The position numbers and the translations under genes were made by a program. Below the pieces are notes generated by a model. It searched no databases. It had not been told where the DNA came from and saw nothing but the letters and a program-made list of their open reading frames with translations. From Streptomyces sp. A0642 (GTDB lineage Bacteria > Actinomycetota > Actinomycetes > Streptomycetales > Streptomycetaceae), in NCBI RefSeq assembly GCF_004795105.1, contig NZ_SSBL01000032.1:1-64000 (forward strand): 64,000 nt of DNA, given 5' to 3'. Positions 49,609-58,049 of this stretch are shown in pieces (the first letter of the stretch is position 1; each line of letters opens with the position of its first letter).

Positions 49609-49641
49609 GATGGTGGTGCTAGCACCACCATCCCCTAGGGG
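49609..49641. promoter_or_regulatory. 24-bp perfect palindrome plus adjoining palindrome
   Basis: Positions 49609-49632 are a perfect palindrome centred on GCTAGC with ATGGTGGT/ACCACCAT arms. Starting at its last base, CCCCTAGGGG (49632-49641) is a second palindrome. Both precede the small membrane-protein gene at 49740. Confidence 0.7.
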
Positions 49642-49739
49642 GCTGGGGTCAGGGGGAAGTGGGTGGGTCACCGGATGGGAGCGACGCCCCCGCATCCGTA
49701 GGTTCTGAGTACCGGAACCCAGCACCCACGGAGGCGGAC

Positions 49740-49946
49740 ATGCCGGCCCCTACGCACACCCGCTCCATCCGCCCGGACGCGGCCGGCGTCGAGGTCCGGC
49801 TGCCCTGGTGGGCCGTCGCACTGCCCGCCGTGGCCTTCGGCGCGCTCCTCCTGCTGATCGCCGGACCGGGGCAGGCGCACGCCGCCACGGGCGATCCCGC
49901 GGTCAGCCGGTTGCTCGAGCGAATCGTGGAGCTGCTGACCCGCTGA
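49740..49946 (+). CDS. Small membrane protein, hypothetical
   Basis: The product is 68 aa: polar start, one membrane helix (WWAVALPAVAFGALLLLIAGPGQAHAA), then an amphipathic end (VSRLLERIVELLTR). The helix end resembles a signal-peptidase site (AHA-AT), so a short secreted peptide is possible. Conserved in streptomycetes, function unknown. ATG with GGAGGCGG 5 nt upstream; TAGGTT about 35 nt upstream could be its -10 box. Confidence 0.7.
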   Translation: MPAPTHTRSIRPDAAGVEVRLPWWAVALPAVAFGALLLLIAGPGQAHAATGDPAVSRLLERIVELLTR

Positions 49947-50020
49947 CGTCCGGCGCCTGGGGCGGGGGAGCACTCCAACACCCTGCGCCAGCTGGCACAT
50001 TTCATGCGAAGCTGAGATGT

Positions 50021-50539
50021 ATGAGCGTCGATACACCTCGCAGGATCGTCCTTCTCAGGCACGCAAAGGCGGAATGGTCGCAGGATGCCGACCATGAGCG
50101 ACCGCTCGCGGAGCGCGGCCGCAAGGACGCGCCCGTGGCCGGCCGTAAACTCGCCGATTCCGGGATCGTCTTCGATCTGGCTCTCTGCTCGACCGCGGTC
50201 AGGACGCGTGAGACGTGGAAGCTGGCCGTGCACGAGATGCCGGAGCGTCCCAGGACCGTGTACGAGGAGAGGCTCTACGAGGCCTCCCCCGGCGAGCTCA
50301 TCGCGCTGATCAACGAAACCCCCGACGAGGTCCGCGACCTGCTGGTGATCGGGCACAACCCGGGCATGCACGCCGTCGCCGACGCCCTGGCGGGCGCGGC
50401 GGAGGGCGACGCCCTGGCGCGGATGACCCGCGGCGGCTTCCCGACCGCCGCGTTCGCCGTGGTCGAGATCCCCGGCGCCTGGAAGAGCGTGGAGCACGGC
50501 GTCGGCAAGCTCGTCGAGTACTGGACGCCGAACGACTGA
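50021..50539 (+). CDS. SixA-like phosphohistidine phosphatase (histidine phosphatase family)
   Basis: The product is 172 aa. The RHG signature is LLRHAKAEW with the catalytic His; the second essential His is in VIGHNPGMH. Length and the extended QDADHERPLAERGRKDA segment match SixA, which in E. coli removes phosphate from a histidine phosphocarrier. ATG at 50021 with little SD. Monocistronic, ended by hairpin 50558-50597. Confidence 0.9.
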   Translation: MSVDTPRRIVLLRHAKAEWSQDADHERPLAERGRKDAPVAGRKLADSGIVFDLALCSTAVRTRETWKLAVHEMPERPRTVYEERLYEASPGELIALINETPDEVRDLLVIGHNPGMHAVADALAGAAEGDALARMTRGGFPTAAFAVVEIPGAWKSVEHGVGKLVEYWTPND

Positions 50540-50557
50540 CCTCCCGGCTAGCCGAAG

Positions 50558-50597
50558 GGGCCCGGGTGCGCACGCTTCGGCGTACGTGCCCGGGCCC
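50558..50597. terminator. Terminator hairpin with TTCG tetraloop
   Basis: An 18-bp stem (one mismatch, two wobbles) at 50558-50575 with 50580-50597, loop TTCG, between the convergent SixA-like and serB genes. Confidence 0.8.
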
Positions 50598-50651
50598 TCC
50601 GCACGTCCGGGCGCGCGCGCCCTTCCGGCTGTGGGGAGCGCGTCCCTCCGT

Positions 50652-51908
50652 CTATTCGACGAGGCCGTCGGCGGCCTCGACCTCCTCGCGGGTGATGCCG
50701 AGCAGATAGAGCACGGTGTCCAGGAACGGCACGTTGACCGCGGTGTGCGCGGCCTCACGGACCACCGGCTTGGCGTTGAAGGCGACCCCGAGCCCCGCGG
50801 TGTTCAGCATGTCCAGGTCGTTCGCCCCGTCACCGATCGCCACCGTCTGTGCCAGCGGCACCCCGGCCTCCTCGGCGAAGCGCCGCAGCAGCCGTGCCTT
50901 GCCGGCCCGGTCGACGATGTCCCCGGTCACCCGGCCGGTGAGCTTTCCGTCGACGACCTCCAGAGTGTTGGCAGAGGCGAAGTCGAGCCCGAGCCGCTCC
51001 TTGAGATCGTCCGTCACCTGGGTGAACCCGCCGGAGACGACGCCCACTTGGTAGCCGAGCCGCTTCAGCGTACGGATCAGGGTGCGGGCGCCCGGCGTCA
51101 GCCGTACGTCGGCACGGACCTTCTCCACCACCGAGACGTCGAGCCCCGCCAGCAGCGCCACGCGTGCGTGCAGCGACTGCTCGAAGTCGAGTTCGCCGCG
51201 CATCGCCTGCTCGGTCACCGCGGCGACCTCGGCCTCGCACCCGGCGTGGGCCGCGAAGAGCTCGATGACCTCGTCCTGGATGAGCGTCGAGTCGACGTCC
51301 ATCACGACGAGCCGCTGAGCCCGGCGGCTCAGCCCGGCGGAGACGACCGCCACATCGACGCCGATCCCGGCGGCCTCGGTCGCCAGCGCGGTGCGCAGCG
51401 TCCCGGTCCCGGTGCCGGAGACGGCGAACTCGACCGCGGTGACCGGATATTTCGCCAGCCGGAAGATGCGGTCGATGTTTCCGCCGGTCGAGGTGATCGT
51501 GGCCGCTATGGCGGCGGTCGACTCCGCGGTCAGCGGATGGCCGAGGACCGTCACATGGGAACGGCCGTCGCCTCGCGGGCGGTTGTCGCCCGTCCCGGAG
51601 ATGATCTCGGCCTGCAGCTTCAGCGACTCGGCCCAGCTGTGCACGGTCGCCCGCAGATCGCCCTCGGTGGTCCCGCCCGCGGTCGGGGCGGTGACCAGCG
51701 CGCACAGGACGATGCGGCCACGGGTGACGACCTGCTCGATGTCGACCACGTCGACCGAGTAGGCGGCGAGGGTGTCGAAGAGACCGGCGGTGATTCCGGG
51801 CCGGTCCTTCCCGAAGATCTTCACGAGGAGGGTCGGCGTGTCTGCGTCCCGACGTGACTCAGGATGCTCAGGAGACAGGGCGGACTGAGGGGGCTGAGGT
51901 GCGCTCAT
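50652..51908 (-). CDS. serB: Phosphoserine phosphatase SerB with ACT domains
   Basis: The product is 418 aa. Two ACT-like regulatory units at the N-terminus (about residues 27-110 and 115-190) precede the HAD phosphatase. Motif I is MDVDSTLIQDE with Asp204 (nucleophile) and Asp206; VVSGGFTQV (motif II) and GDGANDLDML (motif IV) are intact. It makes serine from phosphoserine. Length with two ACT units matches mycobacterial SerB2. ATG at 51908. Confidence 0.95.
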   Translation of the reverse strand: MSAPQPPQSALSPEHPESRRDADTPTLLVKIFGKDRPGITAGLFDTLAAYSVDVVDIEQVVTRGRIVLCALVTAPTAGGTTEGDLRATVHSWAESLKLQAEIISGTGDNRPRGDGRSHVTVLGHPLTAESTAAIAATITSTGGNIDRIFRLAKYPVTAVEFAVSGTGTGTLRTALATEAAGIGVDVAVVSAGLSRRAQRLVVMDVDSTLIQDEVIELFAAHAGCEAEVAAVTEQAMRGELDFEQSLHARVALLAGLDVSVVEKVRADVRLTPGARTLIRTLKRLGYQVGVVSGGFTQVTDDLKERLGLDFASANTLEVVDGKLTGRVTGDIVDRAGKARLLRRFAEEAGVPLAQTVAIGDGANDLDMLNTAGLGVAFNAKPVVREAAHTAVNVPFLDTVLYLLGITREEVEAADGLVE

Positions 51909-52182
51909 GGTGCCCCCACCGTATCGGTCCGCGGTACGCCCCCGACGGTGCGTCCCGAGGACCGGACAGCCGGCGCGGTGCCCTGGAAGCACCGTTTCGT
52001 ACGAGTCTGGCGGTAGATGGGATCATAGGCGGCCTTCTGGGCCGGGCCGTGGGCAACGGTGCGGTCTCGGTTCGGACAACCGCCCGCCCCGCTTTCGCAT
52101 CGGGGACTGCTCCTGGAATAGTTCCCCACGATGTTCAGCATCCCTAGACTCCCTGCAACGGGGGTAATTCGGGGGACAACTA

Positions 52183-54723
52183 GTGGGGCGCGGAGTGCCG
52201 GAACTCGTACTGGAATTGAATGGCAGGACCTGGACGCTCGATCCGTCCAGGTCGTACACCCTCGGACGTGATCCGCAGGGCGACATGACGATCGACGACG
52301 CCAGGGTGTCGTGGCGGCACGCCACGATCAGCTGGAGCGGGCGCGGTTGGTTCATCGAGGACCACGGCAGCACCAACGGCACCTATGTGCACGGCCAGCG
52401 GATCCACCAGGTGGAGATCGGGCCCGGCTCCACGGTGAACCTGGGCAACGCCACCGACGGACCGCGGCTGAGCCTCAGCGGCGCCGGCGTGTACAGCGGG
52501 CAGGCCGCCGCGGGCGCCCAGGCCCCCGCCCAGCCGCACCGGGCCCCGCAGCCGCCGGGCCCCGGTGGCCAGCAGCCGCCCGCCCAGCCGCAGCCCTGGC
52601 AGCAGACGCCTCAGGCGCCACCACCTCAGCAGCCGCACGTGCCGCAGCAGCAGGGCATGGCACCGCCGGCACCCCATGCCGGCGGCGCTGCGGGGGCGCC
52701 GCCGGTGTACGGCGACCGGAGCCCGACCACGTTCCACCAGCTGGCGCTCGGCCGGGTGATGCGGATCGGCCGTGCGCTGGAGAACGAGCTGGTCGTCTCC
52801 GACCTGCAGGTCTCGCGCCACCACGCCGAGTTCCACGCGACGCCCGACGGCCGGTTCGAGATCCGTGACCTGGGCTCCCACAACGGCACCTACGTCAACG
52901 GCCAGCCGCTCTCCAAGTCCGGCTCCGCGCTCATCGGCCCGAACGACATCGTCGGCGTCGGTCACTCGACCTTCCGGCTCGTCGGCGACCGGCTCGAGGA
53001 GTTCGTCGACACCGGTGAGGTCTCCTTCGCCGCCCGCCACCTCACGGTGACGGTCGACGGAGGCAAGCAGATCCTCAAGGACGTGTCGTTCGGCGTCCCG
53101 GAGAAGTCGCTGATCGGGGTCATCGGCCCGTCCGGCTCCGGAAAGTCCACCCTGCTCAAGGCGCTCACCGGCTACCGGCCCGCCAACCAGGGCGACGTCC
53201 TCTACGACAACCGGAATCTGTACAAGCAGTTCGCCGAGCTGCGCCAGCGCATCGGTCTGGTCCCGCAGGACGACATCCTGCACAAGGAACTGACCGTCGC
53301 GCGGGCCCTCAAGTACGCCGCCAAGCTCCGCTTCCCCGCGGACACCACGGAGGTCGAGCGCCAGGCCCGTATCCAAGAGGTGCTCGCCGAGCTCAAGCTC
53401 GACATCCACAAGGACAAGAAGGTCACCTCGCTCTCCGGCGGCCAGCGCAAGCGCGTCTCGGTGGCCCTCGAGCTGCTGACCAAGCCGTCGCTGATCTTCC
53501 TGGACGAGCCGACCTCCGGCCTGGACCCGGGCATGGACCGCGATGTCATGCAGCTGCTGCGCGGCCTGGCCGACGACGGCCGCACCGTCCTCGTCGTCAC
53601 GCACTCGGTCGCCGAGCTCGCGATCTGCGACAAGCTCCTGGTGATGGCGCCCGGCGGTTCCGTCGCCTACTTCGGTCCGCCGGAGGAAGCGCTCAACTTC
53701 TTCGGCTACAGCACCTGGGCCGACGTCTTCTCCGCGTTCGAGAACTACCGCGACTACGACTGGGCGGGCCGCTGGCGCGGGTCGCAGCACTACCAGATGT
53801 ACGCCGCCGACATCGACGCCGTCGCCGCGCAGCCCGTGCACATGCCGCCGCACCAGCAGATCCGCCCGCCGAAGCCCCAGGGCTGGATGACGCAGCTGTG
53901 GACGCTGATGCGCCGCTACGTCTCGGTGATCGCGTCCGACAAGGGCTTCATGGGCCTGATGGTGATCCTGCCCGCGGTGCTCGGCATCGTCAGCGTGGTC
54001 ATCCCCGCCGACTTCGGCCTCGCGCCGCCGAAGCCGCCGTCCCGGTTCAACGGCGACGCGGGCACGATCATGCTGATCCTGGTGATCGGCATGACCTTCT
54101 CGGCCGCGGCCAACTCCGTACGAGAACTGATCAAGGAACGCGTGATCTACGAACGGGAACGGGCCACCGGCCTCTCCCGCTCGGCCTACCTGATGTCCAA
54201 GGTGATCGTGCTCGGCGTGATCACGGCCATCCAGGGCGTCATCATCTGCGGGATCGGCTTCGCGACCCGCGACCTGCCCGCCGAGGGCCTGATCATGCCG
54301 CCGACCGTCGAACTCTGCGTGACGATCATCGCGCTCGGTTTCACCTCGATGATGTTCGGCCTGGTCATCTCCTCGTTGGTGAAGACCTCCGAGAAGACCA
54401 TGCCGCTGCTGGTCATGTTCGCGATCGTCCAGGTCGTGTTCACCGGCATCCTCTTCCAGGTGTACGGATCGCCCGGCCTGGAGCAGTTCGCCTGGCTGAT
54501 GCCGTCCCGCTGGGCCATCGCGGGCGCGGGCTCCACGCTCGACCTCGCCCACCTCATGCCGCCCTGGGACCAGAAGAACCCCACGGACCTCGACCCGCTG
54601 TGGGAGCACACCGCCGGGCAGTGGGGGATCAACATCACGGTGCTGCTGGTCCTCGGCGTCATCTGCGGGTTCGCGGTCGCACGGCTGCTGCGCCGCCACG
54701 AACCCGAGGTCATGCGCAAGTAG
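52183..54723 (+). CDS. Double-FHA ABC transporter (ABCG-type half transporter)
   Basis: The product is 846 aa. FHA domain 1 (about residues 16-85, GRDPQG, SWRHATI, DHGSTNGTY), a Pro/Gln-rich linker (about 105-175), FHA domain 2 (185-260, SRHHAEF, LGSHNGTY), ATPase (285-500: GPSGSGKST, LSGGQRKR, LIFLDEPTSGLD) and an ABC2 permease with six helices (about 590-840). It resembles mycobacterial Rv1747, whose FHA domains bind phosphothreonine set by Ser/Thr kinases. GTG start with GGGGG upstream; TAGACT at 52145-52150 may be the -10 box. Confidence 0.93.
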   Translation: MGRGVPELVLELNGRTWTLDPSRSYTLGRDPQGDMTIDDARVSWRHATISWSGRGWFIEDHGSTNGTYVHGQRIHQVEIGPGSTVNLGNATDGPRLSLSGAGVYSGQAAAGAQAPAQPHRAPQPPGPGGQQPPAQPQPWQQTPQAPPPQQPHVPQQQGMAPPAPHAGGAAGAPPVYGDRSPTTFHQLALGRVMRIGRALENELVVSDLQVSRHHAEFHATPDGRFEIRDLGSHNGTYVNGQPLSKSGSALIGPNDIVGVGHSTFRLVGDRLEEFVDTGEVSFAARHLTVTVDGGKQILKDVSFGVPEKSLIGVIGPSGSGKSTLLKALTGYRPANQGDVLYDNRNLYKQFAELRQRIGLVPQDDILHKELTVARALKYAAKLRFPADTTEVERQARIQEVLAELKLDIHKDKKVTSLSGGQRKRVSVALELLTKPSLIFLDEPTSGLDPGMDRDVMQLLRGLADDGRTVLVVTHSVAELAICDKLLVMAPGGSVAYFGPPEEALNFFGYSTWADVFSAFENYRDYDWAGRWRGSQHYQMYAADIDAVAAQPVHMPPHQQIRPPKPQGWMTQLWTLMRRYVSVIASDKGFMGLMVILPAVLGIVSVVIPADFGLAPPKPPSRFNGDAGTIMLILVIGMTFSAAANSVRELIKERVIYERERATGLSRSAYLMSKVIVLGVITAIQGVIICGIGFATRDLPAEGLIMPPTVELCVTIIALGFTSMMFGLVISSLVKTSEKTMPLLVMFAIVQVVFTGILFQVYGSPGLEQFAWLMPSRWAIAGAGSTLDLAHLMPPWDQKNPTDLDPLWEHTAGQWGINITVLLVLGVICGFAVARLLRRHEPEVMRK

Positions 54724-54746
54724 CGTGCGCCCCGGCGCACAGCACG

Positions 54747-54790
54747 ACGCCGAAGGGCGGCACCCCCGCGGGGGTGCCGCCCTTCGGCGT
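54747..54790. terminator. Bidirectional terminator, 44-bp perfect palindrome
   Basis: Left arm ACGCCGAAGGGCGG.. and right arm ..CCGCCCTTCGGCGT are fully complementary across 54747-54790. It is shared by the convergent FHA-ABC and transglycosylase genes. Confidence 0.9.
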
Positions 54791-54827
54791 GAGTCCGGTG
54801 GACCAGGCGCGAGCCGGACCGGGCGGG

Positions 54828-55589
54828 TCAGTACGCGCTGTCGACGTTGTCGATCGAGCCGTACTTGTCGGCCGCGTAGTTGGCCGCGGCGGTGAGGTTC
54901 GCGACCGGGTCGTACTGCGTGTGCGGGGTGCCGCTGACGTGGTAGTAGTCGAACGTCGGCTTGATGATCTGCAGCAGACCGATGGACGGCACGCCGTTCT
55001 GGGCGTTGATGTCCCAGTCGTTGATGGCGTTCGGGTTGCCGCTGGACTCGCGGATGATGTTGCGGTGCAGCCCCTCGTAGGTGCCCGGGATGCCCTTGGC
55101 CTTCATGATGGCCAGGGACTCCTTGATCCACCCGTCCAGGTTGTTCGCGTACACGGGCCGGCGGGACTCGGAACGGCTGGCGGTGTTCGTGGAGCGCTTG
55201 GCGGCGGCCTTCTTGGCCTTCCACTTCGCGGCCGCCTTCTCCTTCGCCTCCGCCTTCTCGGCCTTCTCCTTGGCGACGGCGTCGACCTTCGCCTTCACGG
55301 CGGCGGCCTTCTTGGCCTTCGCGGCGTCGATGGCCTTGACCATCTGCTCGGCGGAGGAGTGCTGCTCGATGAGGCTCGCCTGGATCGTCTTGGCCTGCGG
55401 GGCGCCTGCGGCGGACCCGAAGACGACGGGGGAGGCGGAGAGTGCCTGGGGCTCGGTCTCGGCCTCGGCGTTACCAGGTACCAGGGACAAGGAAAGGGCA
55501 GCGGCGGCGACGGCGGAGATGCCGGCGGCGGAGAGCTTCTGGGTCTTGTTCAGGCGTCGGAAACGGCCGGAAATGCTGGACGCGGACAT
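54828..55589 (-). CDS. Secreted lytic transglycosylase-like (SLT) protein
   Basis: The product is 253 aa. Signal peptide (KTQKLSAAGISAVAAAALSLSLVPGNAEA), a Lys/Ala/Glu-rich helical region (about residues 75-150), then an SLT/lysozyme-like domain: catalytic Glu in NIIRESSGNPNAIN, and GVPSIGLLQIIKPTFDYY, TAAANYAADKYGS at the end. It probably cleaves or remodels peptidoglycan outside the cell. ATG at 55589 with GAAGAGG about 9 nt upstream. The promoter at 55677-55705 gives an 80-nt leader. Confidence 0.9.
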   Translation of the reverse strand: MSASSISGRFRRLNKTQKLSAAGISAVAAAALSLSLVPGNAEAETEPQALSASPVVFGSAAGAPQAKTIQASLIEQHSSAEQMVKAIDAAKAKKAAAVKAKVDAVAKEKAEKAEAKEKAAAKWKAKKAAAKRSTNTASRSESRRPVYANNLDGWIKESLAIMKAKGIPGTYEGLHRNIIRESSGNPNAINDWDINAQNGVPSIGLLQIIKPTFDYYHVSGTPHTQYDPVANLTAAANYAADKYGSIDNVDSAY

Positions 55590-55676
55590 ACAGGCGTACC
55601 TCTTCGAATCGCGGAAGGTCCTCACGGAGGACGAAGACGGGAGGCGACTTCGCTTCTCCGTCGGGGACAGGTGCAA

Positions 55677-55705
55677 TTGTTAGCGGCCGCAAAATGCCCT
55701 GGCAA
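55677..55705 (-). promoter_or_regulatory. Probable promoter of the SLT gene
   Basis: Minus strand: TTGCCA (55705-55700), 17-bp spacer, TAACAA (55682-55677). Confidence 0.5.
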
Positions 55706-55715
55706 AGGTGTGACG

Positions 55716-55813
55716 TACGAAGCCGGGTAGTGGAACACGAGCGCGTTGCACGCCGGTAATCCGGGCCCATCACCACCCAAATCGCCCTTATCTCTCCACT
55801 AGGCGGCTTCGTA
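55716..55813. repeat. 98-bp element with 19-bp inverted terminal repeats
   Basis: TACGAAGCCGGGTAGTGGA (55716-55734) and the inverse of TACGAAGCCGCCTAGTGGA (55795-55813) match at 17 of 19 positions, 60 nt apart. The interior carries small hairpins (CCGG-ATTA-CCGG type on the minus strand). Confidence 0.7.
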
Positions 55814-56089
55814 AGTGACCTGGGTCCTATGCGCGGCCTCACATCGGGCGGGTAACAAAATCACCATGAGTTGCTCCAGCAATTCGGAGTGTGAGATTCC
55901 GGTTCAAGGCGGGCGCCTGGGAGGGCTGTTCCGGGATGGTTCGGTGCTGTTCGTGCCTTTTTGAGCGCTTGGGCCCGGTTCGGTGCGGAGTGCCTGGGGC
56001 GGGGAAGGACCGGCTCGGCGGATGGTCCTAGTCCTCCCGCCCTGCCCGGGGCCGTCCCCGGACGGATACGGAGCGAGGGGGCCCGCCGG

Positions 56090-56095
56090 TACCGT
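56090..56095 (+). promoter_or_regulatory. Probable -10 box, leaderless start
   Basis: TACCGT with 6 nt (GACGCC) before ATG 56102. Confidence 0.4.
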
Positions 56096-56101
56096 GACGC
56101 C

Positions 56102-57247
56102 ATGAGCCATCGCCCACCGTCGGGCCTCGCAGCGGTGAGTGCCGCCCTGCTCGCCATGAGCCGGCACCTCGAAACGCGGGACGTCCTGAAAACGATCGTC
56201 GCCTCGGCGCGCGAACTGCTCGACGCCGAGTACGCCGCCCTCGGGGTCCCCGACGACCACGGCGGCTTCGCCCAGTTCGTCGTCGACGGCGTCAGCGACG
56301 AACAGTGGAAGGCCATCGGCCCGCTCCCGCGCCAGCACGGCATCCTCGCCGCGATGCTCCACGAGGCGAAGCCCGAACGCCTGGCCGACGTCCGCGAGGA
56401 CCCGCGTTTCGGGGGCTGGCCGGCCGCCCACCCCGACATGTCCGACTTCCTCGGGCTGCCGATCAGGGACGGCGACGACATCATCGGCGCCCTCTTCCTC
56501 GCCAACAAGCGATGCCCGAAGCCCGAGGGGACCTGCGGATTCACCCCCGAGGACGAGGAGCTGCTGGCGATCCTCGCCCAGCACGCGGCGATCGCCCTGA
56601 CGAACGCCCGGCTGTACGAGCGCAGCCGGGAGCTCACCATCGCCGAGGAACGCTCCCGGCTCGCCCACGAACTGCATGACGCGGTCAGCCAGAAACTCTT
56701 CTCCCTCCGGCTCACCGCCCAGGCCGCCGCCGCCCTGGTCGACCGGGACCCGGCCCGCGCCAAGGGCGAGCTCCAGCAGGTCGCCGCCCTGGCGGCGGAA
56801 GCCGTCGACGAGCTGCGCGCCGCCGTCGTCGAGCTCCGCCCGGCCGCGCTCGACGAGGACGGCCTGATCGCCACCCTCCGGACCCAGATCCAGGTCCTGG
56901 ACCGCGCCCACACGGCCGAGGTCGCCTTCCGGAGCGTCGGGGTGCGGGCGCTGCCCGCCGCCCAGGAGGAAGCGCTGCTCCGGGTCTCCCAGGAGGCGCT
57001 GCACAACGCGCTGCGCCACTCGGGCGCCGGGCACGTCGAGGTCGCACTCACCCGCCGCGACGGCGGAACGGTGCTGCGGATCACGGACGACGGCAGCGGC
57101 TTCGACCCGGCGGCCACCCGCCGGGCGGGCAGGCACCTGGGCCTCGTCTCGATGCGGGACCGCGCCGACGGCGTCGGCGGCAAGCTCACCGTTGAATCGG
57201 CGCCCGGCAAGGGCACCACGATCGAGATGGAGGTGCCCGGTGGCTGA
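56102..57247 (+). CDS. GAF-domain sensor histidine kinase (NarL-type partner)
   Basis: The product is 381 aa. A GAF domain (about residues 20-165) is followed by a HisKA_3 dimerisation segment with phospho-acceptor His in RSRLAHELHDAVSQKLFSL and a HATPase domain (SQEALHNALRHSGAG N-box, DDGSGFD, GLVSMRDRA). No membrane helix, so the sensor is cytoplasmic; GAF ligand unknown (the GAF is DevS-like in order but the heme His cannot be confirmed). ATG 6 nt after a -10 box. The regulator gene overlaps its end by 8 nt. Confidence 0.93.
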   Translation: MSHRPPSGLAAVSAALLAMSRHLETRDVLKTIVASARELLDAEYAALGVPDDHGGFAQFVVDGVSDEQWKAIGPLPRQHGILAAMLHEAKPERLADVREDPRFGGWPAAHPDMSDFLGLPIRDGDDIIGALFLANKRCPKPEGTCGFTPEDEELLAILAQHAAIALTNARLYERSRELTIAEERSRLAHELHDAVSQKLFSLRLTAQAAAALVDRDPARAKGELQQVAALAAEAVDELRAAVVELRPAALDEDGLIATLRTQIQVLDRAHTAEVAFRSVGVRALPAAQEEALLRVSQEALHNALRHSGAGHVEVALTRRDGGTVLRITDDGSGFDPAATRRAGRHLGLVSMRDRADGVGGKLTVESAPGKGTTIEMEVPGG

Positions 57248-57884
57248 CAAGCTCATCAGGGTGCTGCTGGTCGACGACCACCAGGTGGTCCGCCGCGGTC
57301 TGCGCACGTTCCTGGAGATCCAGGACGACATAGAGGTCGTCGGGGAGGCGGCCGACGGCACCGAAGGGGTGGCCCGGGCGGAGGAGCTGCGTCCCGACGT
57401 GGTGCTGATGGACATCAAGATGCCGGGCACCGACGGCATCGAGGCCCTGCGCAGGCTCCGCGAGCTGGAGAACCCGGCCAAGGTCCTGATCGTCACCAGC
57501 TTCACCGAGCAGCGCACCGTGGTCCCCGCCCTGCGCGCCGGCGCCTCCGGCTACGTATACAAGGACGTCGACCCGGACGCGCTGGCCGGCGCGATCCGCT
57601 CGGTGCACGCCGGCCATGTCCTGCTCCAGCCGGAAGTGGCCGGCGCGCTCCTCGCCCAGGACGACCCGGGTACCGGTACGGGCCGGGGGAGCACCCTCAC
57701 CGAACGGGAGCGGGAGGTGCTGGGCCTGATCGCCGACGGCCGGTCGAACCGGGAGATCGCGCGGGCCCTGGTGCTGTCCGAGAAGACCGTCAAGACGCAC
57801 GTCTCGAACATCCTGATGAAGCTGGACCTGTCCGACCGCACCCAGGCGGCGCTCTGGGCCGTGCGGCACGGGGCGGCGGACTGA
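57240..57884 (+). CDS. LuxR/NarL-family response regulator
   Basis: The product is 214 aa. Receiver domain with acidic DDH, phospho-acceptor Asp in VVLMDIKMPG, Thr in IVTSF and Lys in VYKDVD. Output LuxR HTH: LTEREREVLGLIADGRSNREIARALVLSEKTVKTHVSNILMKL. GTG start inside the kinase gene (8-nt overlap) gives fixed stoichiometry with its kinase. Targets unknown. Confidence 0.95.
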   Translation: MADKLIRVLLVDDHQVVRRGLRTFLEIQDDIEVVGEAADGTEGVARAEELRPDVVLMDIKMPGTDGIEALRRLRELENPAKVLIVTSFTEQRTVVPALRAGASGYVYKDVDPDALAGAIRSVHAGHVLLQPEVAGALLAQDDPGTGTGRGSTLTEREREVLGLIADGRSNREIARALVLSEKTVKTHVSNILMKLDLSDRTQAALWAVRHGAAD

Positions 57885-57988
57885 ACGAGCGACCGGAACC
57901 GGGCGTCACCGTCCGGCACCGAAGGTCACAATCCCGGGTGGCTGTCACCCGAACGGCGCATCCTCTTTCGGCCGAGGGCGTTCTCCAT

Positions 57989-58016
57989 GGCGTGACGCGG
58001 CCGGCCGCGTCACGCC
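57989..58016. terminator. 28-bp perfect palindrome, bidirectional terminator
   Basis: GGCGTGACGCGGCC and GGCCGCGTCACGCC abut without a loop between the convergent regulator gene and a hypothetical gene. Confidence 0.75.
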
Positions 58017-58049
58017 CCAGCCGGCCCCGCGAGCCGCGGCGTCAGCCCG

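Larger units (their letters stand above)
55590..56101. other. 512-nt gene-free region between divergent genes
   Basis: It holds the SLT promoter (55677-55705), a 98-bp element bounded by 19-bp inverted repeats (55716-55813) and the histidine-kinase promoter (56090). No ORF with convincing codon bias is seen; a 32-codon frame at 55866-55964 is doubtful. Confidence 0.7.

Noticed and set aside
55605..55640. TTCGAATC, resembling a tRNA T-loop
   Set aside because: No acceptor, D or anticodon stems can be drawn around it.
55590..55860. c-di-AMP (ydaO-type) riboswitch upstream of the secreted cell-wall enzyme
   Set aside because: Streptomyces wall-hydrolase genes can carry one, but the conserved core segments are not found here on the minus strand.
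55866..55964. A 32-codon ORF between the SLT and histidine kinase genes
   Set aside because: Third-position GC is low for the genome, the SD is poor and no homolog is recognised.
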